A stretch of 64,000 bases of DNA from CAIKNB01 sp964415965 (GTDB taxonomy: Bacteria > Patescibacteriota > Patescibacteriia > 2-12-FULL-60-25). Below the pieces are notes generated by a model, which worked only from the letters and a program-made list of their open reading frames with translations, made no database searches and had not been told where the DNA came from. Both the position numbers and the translations under genes were made by a program. Below are positions 34,928 through 43,346 of the stretch, piece after piece. Each line of letters starts with the position of its first letter. Positions within the stretch are counted from its first letter, which is position 1. The stretch lies in contig CAYQCK010000002.1 of assembly GCA_964415965.1 (NCBI GenBank), forward strand, positions 1 to 64,000. Reading direction: 5' to 3'.

Positions 34928-35821
34928 TCAGAAGAGCGGCAGGCGCCAGGCGGTCCAGGTGCCGAGGATTTCGTTCGAGCCGTTCACGCGCACGATGCCG
35001 TAGAGGTAATCGTGCGATTCGAGCACGCCGTCGTACAGGTAGTCGTTGTCGCGGTTGAACTCGATGCTCCGCGCCCGGACCAGGCCGTCGGACAGCGCGT
35101 CGTCGTCGGTGTAGATCAGCCGGCCGTCCTGCAGGATGGTGACGTCGTGGCAGTCGCCCTCGAACGTGGCGCCGGAAAAGCACCAGGCGCCTTCGATGTT
35201 GGCCACGTCGCGCACCGGCAGGCTGCGGCACAAGGGCTGGAAAGCATGGGGCGCCGTTTCCGGCGGCTCCACGCAGACCGTCAGTTGGGTCTCGGGCTCG
35301 ACGTCACCGTCGGCCGACCAAAAAACGTCGGTCAGGGCCGCCAGGCGGCGCGTGTTGCCGGCATAGCCGGTCGCCGGACCGGCGAACGAAGCCACCTCCT
35401 GCTGGGGCAAGGACCACACGACAACCGACCCGTCGACGAGATACGCGCCGTTCGCGTCCTCGCGGTACGGATACGCCGTGACCGTGTCGCACAGCTTGCC
35501 GTCAGCCGCATTCAGGGGCAACGCGACCTCGGTCGGCGAACTGTCGCAGGTCGCGAGCAGGATACCCGTCGGGATATCCTCGTCGTCCAGCTTCGGTTCC
35601 GGCAGGTCGATCGGTGACTTCTTGGCCGGCCCTAACCCGGTTCCGTCCTTCGACGGCTGATTCCTCCCGGGAATCCCGGTCGCGACCGGCGGCGGATCAT
35701 CTTTCGGATCCGCGACGACCGATGCGTTCGCGCCGGCCGCCGGCTCTTCATCGCGATAGAGGCAACCGGCAAGCAGCATGACGGTCAGGAACGACGCGCA
35801 AGCGAGGACGATTTTTCGCAT
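34928..35821 (-). CDS. Lipoprotein of unknown function
   Basis: 297 residues. Signal peptide with lipobox LLAGC, acylated Cys at residue 20. A disordered Pro/Asp/Lys segment follows (about 25-75), then a beta-rich domain with six or more cysteines (ATCDSSPTEVALP, KLCDTV, VCVEPPE, PLCRSLP, AWCFSGATFEGDCHDVT). The even Cys number and the extracellular location suggest disulfides. No known family recognised. It has its own terminator and stands between recJ and lepA on the same strand. Confidence 0.82.
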   Translation of the reverse strand: MRKIVLACASFLTVMLLAGCLYRDEEPAAGANASVVADPKDDPPPVATGIPGRNQPSKDGTGLGPAKKSPIDLPEPKLDDEDIPTGILLATCDSSPTEVALPLNAADGKLCDTVTAYPYREDANGAYLVDGSVVVWSLPQQEVASFAGPATGYAGNTRRLAALTDVFWSADGDVEPETQLTVCVEPPETAPHAFQPLCRSLPVRDVANIEGAWCFSGATFEGDCHDVTILQDGRLIYTDDDALSDGLVRARSIEFNRDNDYLYDGVLESHDYLYGIVRVNGSNEILGTWTAWRLPLF

Positions 35822-35904
35822 GACGACCTACCCTTTCGACGGACGTTGGATATGAAAGAACAAATGGTCGAGCCATTTGTCCTGCACCTGCCTCTACAGC
35901 TATC

Positions 35905-35938
35905 AAAACAGCCGAGGACGTCAACCGTCGCGCGGCTG
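35905..35938 (-). terminator. Terminator of the lepA transcript
   Basis: CAGCCG(35909-35914) pairs with CGGCTG (35933-35938) with an inner GACG/CGTC pairing, followed by TTTT on the minus strand, just after the 33-residue peptide gene. A DnaA-box match (TGTGGATAA, 35937-35945) overlaps its edge. Confidence 0.65.
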
Positions 35939-35948
35939 TGGATAAACC

Positions 35949-36050
35949 CTAGAAATAATTCGCGAACGGCGCGATCAGGAAAAAGATGGTCGAGAACGCG
36001 ACCAACCCGACCAGGATTTTCCAGATGACCTTGAAATGCTTCTGCTTCAT
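35949..36050 (-). CDS. 33-residue membrane peptide downstream of lepA
   Basis: A frame of 34 codons that begins two bases after the lepA stop: MKQKHFKVIWKILVGLVAFS followed by TIFFLIAPFANYF. Six or seven basic and polar residues precede one transmembrane helix, so a positive-inside topology is clear. The tight spacing behind lepA implies translational coupling, and a terminator follows. Function unknown. Similar tiny membrane proteins are seen in related genomes to my general recollection, but I cannot verify that here. Confidence 0.65.
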   Translation of the reverse strand: MKQKHFKVIWKILVGLVAFSTIFFLIAPFANYF

Positions 36051-36052
36051 AA

Positions 36053-37876
36053 TCAATCTCTATCCCCTCGCCTTAAGATCTTGATGAACGCGTCGGACGG
36101 TATCTCGACCGTGCCGGCGCCGAGCCCCATCATCTTTTTCTTGCCCTTCTTCTGTTTCTGGAGCAGCTTCATCTTACGCGTGACGTCACCGCCGTACAAG
36201 TAGCCGGTGACGTCCTTGCGGAAGGCCGAGATGCGCTCGGACGCGATGATCTTGGCGCCGATCGACGCCTGGATCTTGATGACGAACTGCTGGCGCGGGA
36301 GCGTATCCTTGAGCATCCCCACGATTTCGCGGCCGCGGCGGTATGCCTCGCTTTCGTGGAGCAGGGTCGAGAACGCCGGCACGCGCTTCTCGGCGACGCT
36401 GATGTCCAAGAGGACGATGTCCGACGGCCGGTAATCCTTGAACTCGTAATTGAGCGAACCGTAACCCGACGTGACGCTCTTGAGCTTGTCGTGGAAATCG
36501 ACGATGACCGAGGCGAGCGGCATGTCGTAATGCATGACCACGCGCGTCGGGTCGAGATAATCGGTCGATTTGAATTCGCCGCGCCGTTCCGACACGAGCG
36601 TCATGATGCCGCCGATGTATTCCGCCGGGCTCACGATATCGACCGCCACCCAAGGCTCGCGCGTCTCCTCCAGATAGTTCGCTTCCGGATAATCCAGCGG
36701 CGAGGTGATGGTCTCGTCGGTCCCGTCGGTGCGGGTTATCTCGTAGGCCACCGACGGCGTCGTGATGACCAGCTCCATGTTGTGCTCGCGCCGCAGCCGC
36801 TCCTGCACGATCTCGAGATGCAGCATGCCCAAGAGGCCGCAGCGGAAACCGAAACCCAGCGCCGCCGAATGTTCGGGTTCGAACTGGAGCGCGGCATCGG
36901 ACAGCTTGAGTTTCTCCATGGCCTCGCGCAATCTTTGGTATTCGTTCCCCTCCTTCGGGAAGATGCTGGCGTAGACCATGGGCCGCACTTCCTTGTAGCC
37001 CGGCAGCGGATGGATGTCGGTCGTGCCCAATACGTCATTCAGTTTCGTCACCGTGTCGCCGACGCGCACCGCTTGGATCTCTTTCAAGCCGGAGACGATG
37101 TAACCGATTTCTCCGGCCGCGATGCGCCGCGTGTTGACGTAGTCGGGTTTGAGATAGCCCGCCTCGAGCGCTTCGCCGGTCGCACCGGTCGCCAGGAATT
37201 TCAGTTTCTCGGTCTGCTTGAGCTCGCCGTCAATGACGCGGACATACGCGACGACGCCCTTATAGTCGTCGTATTTTGAATCGAAGATGAGCGCGCGAAA
37301 TGGCTTGCCGTAATCGCCGGTCGGCGGCGGCACTTCCTTGACCACGCGCTCGAGCAGCTTGTCCACATTTTCGCCGGTCTTGCCCGAGACCGAGAGGATC
37401 TCCTCTCGCTTGCAGCCGATGAGCTTCATCAGCTCCTCGGCTCTGCGCTCCGGCTCGGCGTTCGGCAAATCGATTTTGTTCAGGACCGGGATGATGGCCA
37501 GGTCCTGGTCGAGCGCGAGATAGAGGTTCGCGATGGTCTGCGCCTGGACCCCCTGCGTCGCATCGACGAGCAGGACCGCGCCCTCGACAGCGGCCAAAGA
37601 CCGCGAGACTTCGTAATTGAAATCGACGTGCCCCGGCGTGTCGATGAGGTTGAGCTGGTATTCCTCGCCGTCCTTGGCTTCATACTTCATCCGCGCCGGC
37701 TGGAGCTTGATGGTGATGCCGCGTTCACGCTCCAGGTCCATCGTGTCGAGCATCTGCGCCTGCATGCGCCGTTTCTCGATGGTGCCGGTCAATTCCAAAA
37801 GCCGGTCCGAGAGCGTGGACTTGCCGTGGTCGATGTGGGCGATGATGCAGAAATTCCTGATTTTCGACTGGTCCAT
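36053..37876 (-). CDS. lepA: Elongation factor 4 (back-translocating GTPase)
   Basis: 607 residues, the usual LepA length. G domain with AHIDHGKSTLSDR (G1), RGITIKLQ (G2), DTPGHVDF (G3), NKIDLP (G4) and SGKTG (G5); then EF-G-like domains II, III and V; and the LepA-specific C-terminal domain rich in Lys (KMKLLQKQKKGKKKMMGLG). It binds ribosomes and promotes back-translocation or subunit biogenesis under stress. The start MDQSKIRNFCII is standard. Coupled to the membrane peptide at 35949. Confidence 0.98.
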   Translation of the reverse strand: MDQSKIRNFCIIAHIDHGKSTLSDRLLELTGTIEKRRMQAQMLDTMDLERERGITIKLQPARMKYEAKDGEEYQLNLIDTPGHVDFNYEVSRSLAAVEGAVLLVDATQGVQAQTIANLYLALDQDLAIIPVLNKIDLPNAEPERRAEELMKLIGCKREEILSVSGKTGENVDKLLERVVKEVPPPTGDYGKPFRALIFDSKYDDYKGVVAYVRVIDGELKQTEKLKFLATGATGEALEAGYLKPDYVNTRRIAAGEIGYIVSGLKEIQAVRVGDTVTKLNDVLGTTDIHPLPGYKEVRPMVYASIFPKEGNEYQRLREAMEKLKLSDAALQFEPEHSAALGFGFRCGLLGMLHLEIVQERLRREHNMELVITTPSVAYEITRTDGTDETITSPLDYPEANYLEETREPWVAVDIVSPAEYIGGIMTLVSERRGEFKSTDYLDPTRVVMHYDMPLASVIVDFHDKLKSVTSGYGSLNYEFKDYRPSDIVLLDISVAEKRVPAFSTLLHESEAYRRGREIVGMLKDTLPRQQFVIKIQASIGAKIIASERISAFRKDVTGYLYGGDVTRKMKLLQKQKKGKKKMMGLGAGTVEIPSDAFIKILRRGDRD

Positions 37877-38026
37877 GTGCAGGCAGTCTGCCTGAAAATA
37901 CGAGGTTTGGCAATGGTCCGGATAAAGAAATGCCCCGACGTGAATCGGAGCGAGGCGACCGTCACCAGTCGCGCTTAAGAGCGCACGACCATGCGCCCTT
38001 TCCTGCCTTATGCTAGATGGAATCCC

Positions 38027-39031
38027 CTATCCGCTCGGCCCTCTGATGACCGGCGTCGTCGTCGGCGCCGTGGTCTCCTGCAGGGTCGGCGCGCGCAACG
38101 GCGCGACGAAAGTCGACGACGCGGCCTGCATGAGGGCTTCGCGGCGCAGCAGGAATTCTCGGTAGAGCCGCAGCTCCGGCGTCATGACCGGCTGTACCCT
38201 GAGCCGGACCGGATTGATCGGTCGGCGCAGGCGTTCGGGCAAAAGCCGGTTCACGCCGAACCTGAATCCGGCCGTGAGGCGTTCGTTGGCGTTCAGTTGG
38301 CGGACGCTGTCCTTCAGCAGCTGGATGTCCGGCAAGGCGCCGCGCGTCGCGATCTTCAGGCCTTGGCCGGCGGATATCTTGAGCGCTTGCCGGATCTTGA
38401 GCGAGGCCCAATCCGACGGGTTACCCTTGGCGGCGATGACTTCGACCGCGTGGTCAGCCACCTGCACATCCACCTCGCCGTCGGCGACGCTCATGCCGAA
38501 GGCCGTGCCGCGCACCGTCGCCACGACGCCGTTGGACGACACCGCGTAATATTCGCCGCTCCCGAAGAGCCGCTCGAAGCGCGTCCAGATACGGCCGGCC
38601 GTGAGCTCGAGCTGCATGACCAGACCCGGCTGGCCATCGTCCGTCGACAGCACGATGTCGGTTCCGGCTTCGAGCTCCGAGGCGCCGGATTCGGGATAGA
38701 CGATATACACCGTCCCGGTCGTGACCGTGATGCGGTCGCCCGACGCAAGCTCCAAACCGTCGACTGCCGCGACCTTGGTCGCGCCGCGCGTGACATCGGC
38801 CTTGCCGCCGTTCAGCTGGAGATAGGCCAACGCCGCCGAACTGGACGACGCCTCGAACTGGTCGCCCGGTTCCTGCGCCGGACCGGCACCGGTCTTGCCT
38901 GCCATCTGGACCGTCTTAGGATTCTCAGGGGCCTTCGTCACCCGTGGACCAACCTTTAAGCAACCGGCGCCCAAAGCCGTGACGGCCAGGGCGGCCGTGA
39001 CAGCCAAAACGACTTTATTCAGGTTTTGCAT
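38027..39031 (-). CDS. FecR-domain lipoprotein
   Basis: 334 residues. Lipobox LGAGC with Cys at residue 24. A FecR-type domain spans roughly 70-195: ADVTRGATKVAAVDGLELAS, GDRITV, then LELTAGRIWTRFERLFGSGE and SSNGVVATVRGTAFGMSVAD. The C-terminal 130 residues are Arg/Leu-rich helices of unknown role (LRRPINPVRLRVQP). FecR domains elsewhere transmit surface signals to sigma factors, but no sigma factor is nearby. It lies seven bases behind its paralogue at 39038. Confidence 0.85.
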   Translation of the reverse strand: MQNLNKVVLAVTAALAVTALGAGCLKVGPRVTKAPENPKTVQMAGKTGAGPAQEPGDQFEASSSSAALAYLQLNGGKADVTRGATKVAAVDGLELASGDRITVTTGTVYIVYPESGASELEAGTDIVLSTDDGQPGLVMQLELTAGRIWTRFERLFGSGEYYAVSSNGVVATVRGTAFGMSVADGEVDVQVADHAVEVIAAKGNPSDWASLKIRQALKISAGQGLKIATRGALPDIQLLKDSVRQLNANERLTAGFRFGVNRLLPERLRRPINPVRLRVQPVMTPELRLYREFLLRREALMQAASSTFVAPLRAPTLQETTAPTTTPVIRGPSG

Positions 39032-39037
39032 ATTGGA

Positions 39038-39976
39038 TTATTGGGGAGTGACGTTCAGGAGATTCAGTCCGCCGCCGTCAGCCGTCCCGCCGGTGGACGA
39101 GCCGCTGCCCGACGCTTCGGCCGGCTTCACCGCCGGCGCGCGGCCCTCCAACTCGTCCGGCGTCGCCGGGACATCGGCACCTTTGATGAACAGGTCGGCC
39201 TCGAGCCCGGTCGCCGGGACCGGCGACGGGATGAGCGGCGTCAAGTCCTGGTCCGGCAGGTCGGCCGCGGTCGTGACCTGCTGGCCGGCTGCCACGATCA
39301 TCGGTTCGCCGACCGTCTCCTCGACCGGTTCCGTCATGCCCCGCGCGCGCTCCTCCGATGTCGGTTCCCGGTCGCGGACATAAAAGGCGGCGACACTGGA
39401 TTCAGTGACCGTGACTTTGACTTCCTGCAACGTCCGCTCCACGCCGAACGACGTCCCCCTGACCGACGTGATCAAGCTCCCAGACCGTACCTCGAAAGAC
39501 GAACCGTCCAGCACCAGGTTCTCGAAGCGCGTCCAGATGCGCCCACCCTCGAGCTTTAGGCGCGCGGTCCAAGCGCCTTCCCGACCGGCGGCGCGGCTGA
39601 TGACGACCCGGCTCCCCTCATCGATGACGGTCCGGCCGTAGCCCAACCACAATATCCTCGCCGAAGACCAAGGGCCGACCTCGATCGCATCGCCCTCCAA
39701 GAGCTCCATCTTGGGCCGCACGTCAGCCGTTTTGCCGCCGCGAAAAATCACCAACTCGCCGTCATGATCCTCGAGGATCGCCAGCGCTTTCTTGCCTTCC
39801 GCCGCCTCTTTGGGTTCCGTCCGCGTTTCCGCGAGCCGCTCCGCCTGTTTTGCGACCGGAGCCGCGGGCGGCGCGTTCACCCTGAAACCGCTGCCGAAAA
39901 ACCGGTACGCCCCGTAGACCAAGCCCGACAGGAGGACGAGCGGGATGAGGATGGCCGCAGCTTTTGCCGCTTTCAT
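39038..39976 (-). CDS. Membrane-anchored FecR-domain protein
   Basis: 312 residues. An N-terminal transmembrane helix at about 7-27 without lipobox, a charged linker, then a FecR-type domain with LELLEGDAIEVGPWSSARIL-like strands and LEGGRIWTRFENLVLDGSSF ... LITSVRGTSFGVERT, closely matching the paralogue at 38027 (GRIWTRFE and VRGTxFG shared). The C-terminus is Pro/Gly/Ser-rich and disordered. It lies between murJ and the paralogue, all in one direction, so a cell-envelope role is likely. Confidence 0.85.
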   Translation of the reverse strand: MKAAKAAAILIPLVLLSGLVYGAYRFFGSGFRVNAPPAAPVAKQAERLAETRTEPKEAAEGKKALAILEDHDGELVIFRGGKTADVRPKMELLEGDAIEVGPWSSARILWLGYGRTVIDEGSRVVISRAAGREGAWTARLKLEGGRIWTRFENLVLDGSSFEVRSGSLITSVRGTSFGVERTLQEVKVTVTESSVAAFYVRDREPTSEERARGMTEPVEETVGEPMIVAAGQQVTTAADLPDQDLTPLIPSPVPATGLEADLFIKGADVPATPDELEGRAPAVKPAEASGSGSSTGGTADGGGLNLLNVTPQ

Positions 39977-39995
39977 GGATTTGATTCTAGCACGT

Positions 39996-41627
39996 TCAAT
40001 GCCCCTGCGCTTCTTCGCCGCCCGCGATCTTGGGCTTCTGGCGCAGGAGCTTGCGCTGGAGCGCCTGCCTGAACTCGATCATCTCGCGCGACTTCAGCAG
40101 ATGGGCCACCACGACGAACGCCGTGACGCCGACGAAACCCGCGGCCGCGGCCTGGAGAGCCACCTGCCAGAAGGTGCGCAGCGGGAATTGGGTGCCGATG
40201 AATTGGCGCACCGGCCAGCCGAAACCGATGATGGCGACCGAGGCCGCCATGGTCTTGAGGAACGACAGCCCGAATTCCCGGCCCTTGACCCCGAGTCCCC
40301 GGCGCTGGAGCACGGTGAAGAGGATGGCGGCGTTCAGGAGCGAAGCGACGGAGAAAGAGACGCCCAGCGCCAAAATCCCGATTTGGTCTTTGAGGAAATA
40401 CGCCAGCGCCAGGTTCGCGGCTTCTGCTACCGCGCTCGCGATGAGCGGGACGCGCGAATCCTCCAAGGCGAAGAACGCCCGCGCCAGGAGCGGCACGAGC
40501 GCCTGCGGCAAGAGCGACAGCACGAACAGCCCAAGCACGTTCGCCGTCCGGATGGTGTCGGACCAATCGAACTGGCCGGCCCCCAGGACCAGGCGCACCG
40601 CTTGGGCGCGGAGCAGGAAGAACAGCGCCGTGGCCGGCAGGATGAAGAACATGATCTTCGTCATCCCGGACGACAGCTCGTCGCGGAAGCAGATCCAATC
40701 CTTCTGGCTCGCGGCCCGGGCCAAAAACGGCGTCGCGGCCAAAGCGAACGAGATGCCGATGATGCCGACCGGGAACGACTGGAGGTTGTTGGCCAAGTTG
40801 AAGACCGCCACCGACCCCAGGCCCAACGACGAAGCGATAGCCAGCAGGAAGATGAGGTTGATCTGCGTCAGTCCCAGGCTCAAGGTCCGCGGCACCATCA
40901 GCTTGATGATGCGCCTGACCCCAGGTTCGGACAGGGTCGGCAGCCGCAGGCGGCGCAGGCCCAGCCGGTACGCCACCGTCGCCTGCGTCGCGAGATGCAG
41001 GAGCGCGCCCAACGCGACGCCCCAGGCCACGCCCGTGACGCCGCAGCGCGGGGCCAAGACAAGCGCGCCGAAGATGATGCCGAGGTTGTAGAAAATCGGG
41101 GCCAAGGAAAAAGCCAGGAACCGCTTCAGCGCCTGGAGCACGCCGCCCATGACGGCCGACAGTCCGAGCAGGAGCGGCGACAGGAACATGATGCGCGAAA
41201 CCTGGATCGTCAGCGCCGTCTGTTCCGGCGTGAAGCCCGGCACGGTCAACGGCACGAGCTGCGGCGCGAACGCGGCGAGGACCGCGCACACGGCGGCCGT
41301 CACGCAGCCGACGGTGGCCAGCACCTGTTCCGCCAGCTTCCAGGCCTCTTTCTGCCCCTTGTTCTCCAGATAATCCGTGAAGACCGGGATGAACCCCGCC
41401 GAGAGCGCGCCCATGATGAGCAGCGAATACAGCAGGTCAGGTACGCGGAACGCCGCATAATACGCGTCCAGCTCCGGCCCGGCGCCGAAGGTCGCCGCCA
41501 AGGCCCGGTCGCGCAGCACCCCGACCAACCGCGACGCCAAAGACGAAGCGCCGACGATCACCGCCGCCGCCGTCAACCCGTTCGTCTCCCCGTGCCACAA
41601 CCGATGGAGTTTCTCCTGTATCCCCAT
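39996..41627 (-). CDS. murJ: Lipid II flippase MurJ
   Basis: 544 residues, about 14 transmembrane helices, MOP/MviN superfamily. Characteristic segments: ASRLVGVLRDRALAATFGAG near residue 30, DAYYAAFRVPDLLYSLLIMG, and ARAFFALEDSRVPLIAS. MurJ flips the peptidoglycan precursor across the membrane. The start giving MGIQEKLHRLWHGET is chosen; the frame continues 77 codons upstream, but through the dispersed repeat region, and is not MurJ-like. It heads an operon with the two FecR-domain genes. Confidence 0.95.
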   Translation of the reverse strand: MGIQEKLHRLWHGETNGLTAAAVIVGASSLASRLVGVLRDRALAATFGAGPELDAYYAAFRVPDLLYSLLIMGALSAGFIPVFTDYLENKGQKEAWKLAEQVLATVGCVTAAVCAVLAAFAPQLVPLTVPGFTPEQTALTIQVSRIMFLSPLLLGLSAVMGGVLQALKRFLAFSLAPIFYNLGIIFGALVLAPRCGVTGVAWGVALGALLHLATQATVAYRLGLRRLRLPTLSEPGVRRIIKLMVPRTLSLGLTQINLIFLLAIASSLGLGSVAVFNLANNLQSFPVGIIGISFALAATPFLARAASQKDWICFRDELSSGMTKIMFFILPATALFFLLRAQAVRLVLGAGQFDWSDTIRTANVLGLFVLSLLPQALVPLLARAFFALEDSRVPLIASAVAEAANLALAYFLKDQIGILALGVSFSVASLLNAAILFTVLQRRGLGVKGREFGLSFLKTMAASVAIIGFGWPVRQFIGTQFPLRTFWQVALQAAAAGFVGVTAFVVVAHLLKSREMIEFRQALQRKLLRQKPKIAGGEEAQGH

Positions 41628-41774
41628 GTCACGCGCGATTATGCCGCAGTTGCTCTCGCCTGTCGACCGAAAACCCCACTTCGCAAGTGGCTTCAAAGGT
41701 GGATTCCAGCTGGAGTTTACCCCGGCCAGCGAGCCGGGGCTAGAATGACGGAACGAGGGGGCGAAGGCGCCCCG
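41628..41774. repeat. Repeat-derived spacer upstream of murJ
   Basis: No gene. It contains a fragment of the dispersed repeat (CTTCGCAAGTGGC near 41675), then a GATTCCAG ... CTAGAATGACGG element interrupted by a CCCCGGCC/CCGGGG-type hairpin (about 41703-41750). The same GATTCCAG/GGAATGACG motif recurs at 57354. Confidence 0.65.
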
Positions 41775-41904
41775 CTTCGCAAGTGACCCAGGGGGTCTGG
41801 GGGTCCGCGCAAGCGTGGCCCGCAGGATAGCTAACGTCCGCGACACCGAGAGCGGCATCGCGGACCCCCAGGACTTTTGCTACTTTTGGTCAAAAAGTAG
41901 ACTG
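41775..41904. repeat. Dispersed 130-bp repeat, copy B
   Basis: Same order of blocks as copy A, in the same orientation: TTCGCAAGTGA, GGGGGTCCGCG, AAGCGTGGCCCGCAGGATA, GCGACACCGAGAGCG, CGCGGACCCCC and CTACTTTTGG/AAAAAGTAG hairpin. It lies between murJ and the glycosyltransferase gene, ending 26 bases before the latter's stop. Confidence 0.85.
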
Positions 41905-41930
41905 GAGGCTTTACGCAGCCCGTTCGTCAA

Positions 41931-42659
41931 TCAATCCTCCTTCTTGGGCCTCTCCTCCCCGCCCATCTCGTACTCGAACAGCTCTTTCTTGATCGGACCC
42001 TTGGTGATGATGTGGAGTTCGGCGAACAGGTATTTGATGGCCATGTTCATCCGACCGTCCTTCTCGGCGCGCCGGACCGAGACCGCTATCGGATGCGACC
42101 TGAGGATGCCGAACTTGTAGCCCATCTTGTGCGCCCGATGGACGTAATCATGGTCCTCGGCGAACGTCACTTCCTCGTCGAAGCCTTTGACGCCCTCGTG
42201 CACATGCCGCCTGACCAGGATACAGAAACCGGGCGCGTGGGGATTGATCTTCTCCATGGCGATGGCGTACGCGTTATACGCCTCATGCATCGCCTTATCG
42301 ACCTGCTTCCGGGACAAAGGTTTGATGCGGCAGGTCGCGACGTCGAGTTTTTTCCGGTCCATTTCGGCGATCGTATCTCCCAGGAAACGGCTGGATGGCA
42401 TCTGGACGTCCGCGTCGAAGAATATGACGATTTCGCCGTTCGCCGCCAAAGCGCCCTTGTTGCGGCCCGGACCCGGCATCCCGCCTTCGACCACCTTGGC
42501 CCCGTACTTTTCGGCGATGGCTACCGTGGCGTCGGTCGAATGGGCGTCGGCCACGATTATCTCGTAATCCGCGTACGTCTGGACTTTTATCGAATCGAGG
42601 AGCTTCGGCAGGTTCCGTTCTTCGTTCTTGGTCGGGATGACGATGGAGACTCGCGGCAT
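41931..42659 (-). CDS. Family 2 glycosyltransferase
   Basis: 242 residues, GT-A fold. The start VSIVIPTKNEERNLPKLLDS and the nucleotide-binding IIVADAHSTDATVAIAEKYG are classical GT2; the DxD-like metal site is IFFDADVQMP; the catalytic acidic motif is TFAEDHDYVHRA. No transmembrane helix at the C-terminus, so it is a soluble or peripheral enzyme adding a sugar to a lipid or glycan. Acceptor unknown. It follows the SpoU methyltransferase gene with nine bases between. Confidence 0.93.
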   Translation of the reverse strand: MPRVSIVIPTKNEERNLPKLLDSIKVQTYADYEIIVADAHSTDATVAIAEKYGAKVVEGGMPGPGRNKGALAANGEIVIFFDADVQMPSSRFLGDTIAEMDRKKLDVATCRIKPLSRKQVDKAMHEAYNAYAIAMEKINPHAPGFCILVRRHVHEGVKGFDEEVTFAEDHDYVHRAHKMGYKFGILRSHPIAVSVRRAEKDGRMNMAIKYLFAELHIITKGPIKKELFEYEMGGEERPKKED

Positions 42660-42668
42660 ATTTTGGTT

Positions 42669-43121
42669 TTACGATACATTCAACAGCCGGTAACACGCAA
42701 TCCCGGCGGCCACGGCCACGTTCATCGATTCCTTCATCCCCTTCTGCTCGATGAAGACCAGGTCGTCGCACAACGCGCGCAGCGAAGGCGGAATCCCGTC
42801 CACCTCATTCCCGAGGAGCAAAGCGATATTGTCCGCGGGACGGTAAGTCGCCAAATCCACCGCCCGCCTGTCCAGCTCCAATCCGACGATGCGGAAACCG
42901 TCGCGCCGCAGGTTTTCGATGACTTGCGCGACGTCGGCCATCTTCTCCCACGCGACCGACGACTGCGCCCCGAGCGCCGTCTTGGCCACGCGCGGATGCG
43001 ACGGCTCCGGCGAATACCCGGTCAGCCACAGCTTGGCCACGCCCAACGAATCGCAAGTCCGCAACAAAGACCCGACATTTTGCGCCGACCTGATGTCATG
43101 GGCGATAAGATGCAGTTCCAT
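42669..43121 (-). CDS. SpoU/TrmH-type RNA 2'-O-methyltransferase
   Basis: 150 residues, one SPOUT domain without an N-terminal extension. Motif 1 is RSAQNVGSLLRTCDSLGV, motif 2 NIALLLGNEVDGIPPSL and motif 3 EQKGMKESMNVAVAAGIA; together they form the trefoil-knot SAM site. Short members of this family methylate tRNA or rRNA ribose; the exact target cannot be assigned. It is divergent from the RlmD-like gene at 43347. Confidence 0.92.
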   Translation of the reverse strand: MELHLIAHDIRSAQNVGSLLRTCDSLGVAKLWLTGYSPEPSHPRVAKTALGAQSSVAWEKMADVAQVIENLRRDGFRIVGLELDRRAVDLATYRPADNIALLLGNEVDGIPPSLRALCDDLVFIEQKGMKESMNVAVAAGIACYRLLNVS

Positions 43122-43168
43122 GCCGCAAAGGTACCGTCAGTCCTTAAATTGGGCAACACGCGACTCCG

Positions 43169-43298
43169 TTTCGCAAGTGACACGGGGGACCGGGGGTCCA
43201 TGCTAAGCGTGGCGCACAGGATAACCGACGTTCGCGACACCGGGAGCGCATCATGGACCCCCGGAACTTTTGCTACTTTCGGTTACAAAAGTAGATAG
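43169..43298. repeat. Dispersed 130-bp repeat, copy C
   Basis: The most diverged copy: TTTCGCAAGTGA, CGGGGGTCCATG, AAGCGTGGCGCAC, GCGACACCGGGAGCG, CATGGACCCCCGG and CTACTTTCGG/CAAAAGTAG. Changes in the left inverted block (CATG for CGCG) are matched in the right block, so the pairing is conserved, which argues that the RNA or DNA structure matters. It lies in the divergent region between the SpoU gene and the RlmD-like gene. Confidence 0.8.
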
Positions 43299-43332
43299 GA
43301 GGGCTTCCCCCTACCCAAATCCCCCTTTTTCC

Positions 43333-43338
43333 TATACA
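43333..43338 (+). promoter_or_regulatory. Putative -10 box of the RlmD-like gene
   Basis: TATACA ends eight bases before the ATG at 43347, with no Shine-Dalgarno in between and only a weak -35 region. This suggests a leaderless transcript. Confidence 0.4.
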
Positions 43339-43346
43339 TTCCCGCC

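Noticed and set aside
34824..35231. N-terminal extension of recJ by 136 codons
   Set aside because: The extra part is Arg/Pro-rich and runs opposite frame through the lipoprotein gene; RecJ homology begins at MTKRW.
39945..41786. 613-codon plus-strand frame opposite murJ
   Set aside because: It is antisense to a clear 14-helix MurJ, is composed almost only of Arg, Asp, Gln, His and Gly, and has no motif. High GC makes such mirror frames long.
41628..41858. N-terminal extension of murJ by 77 codons
   Set aside because: It reads through dispersed repeats; the MurJ N-terminus starts at MGIQEK.
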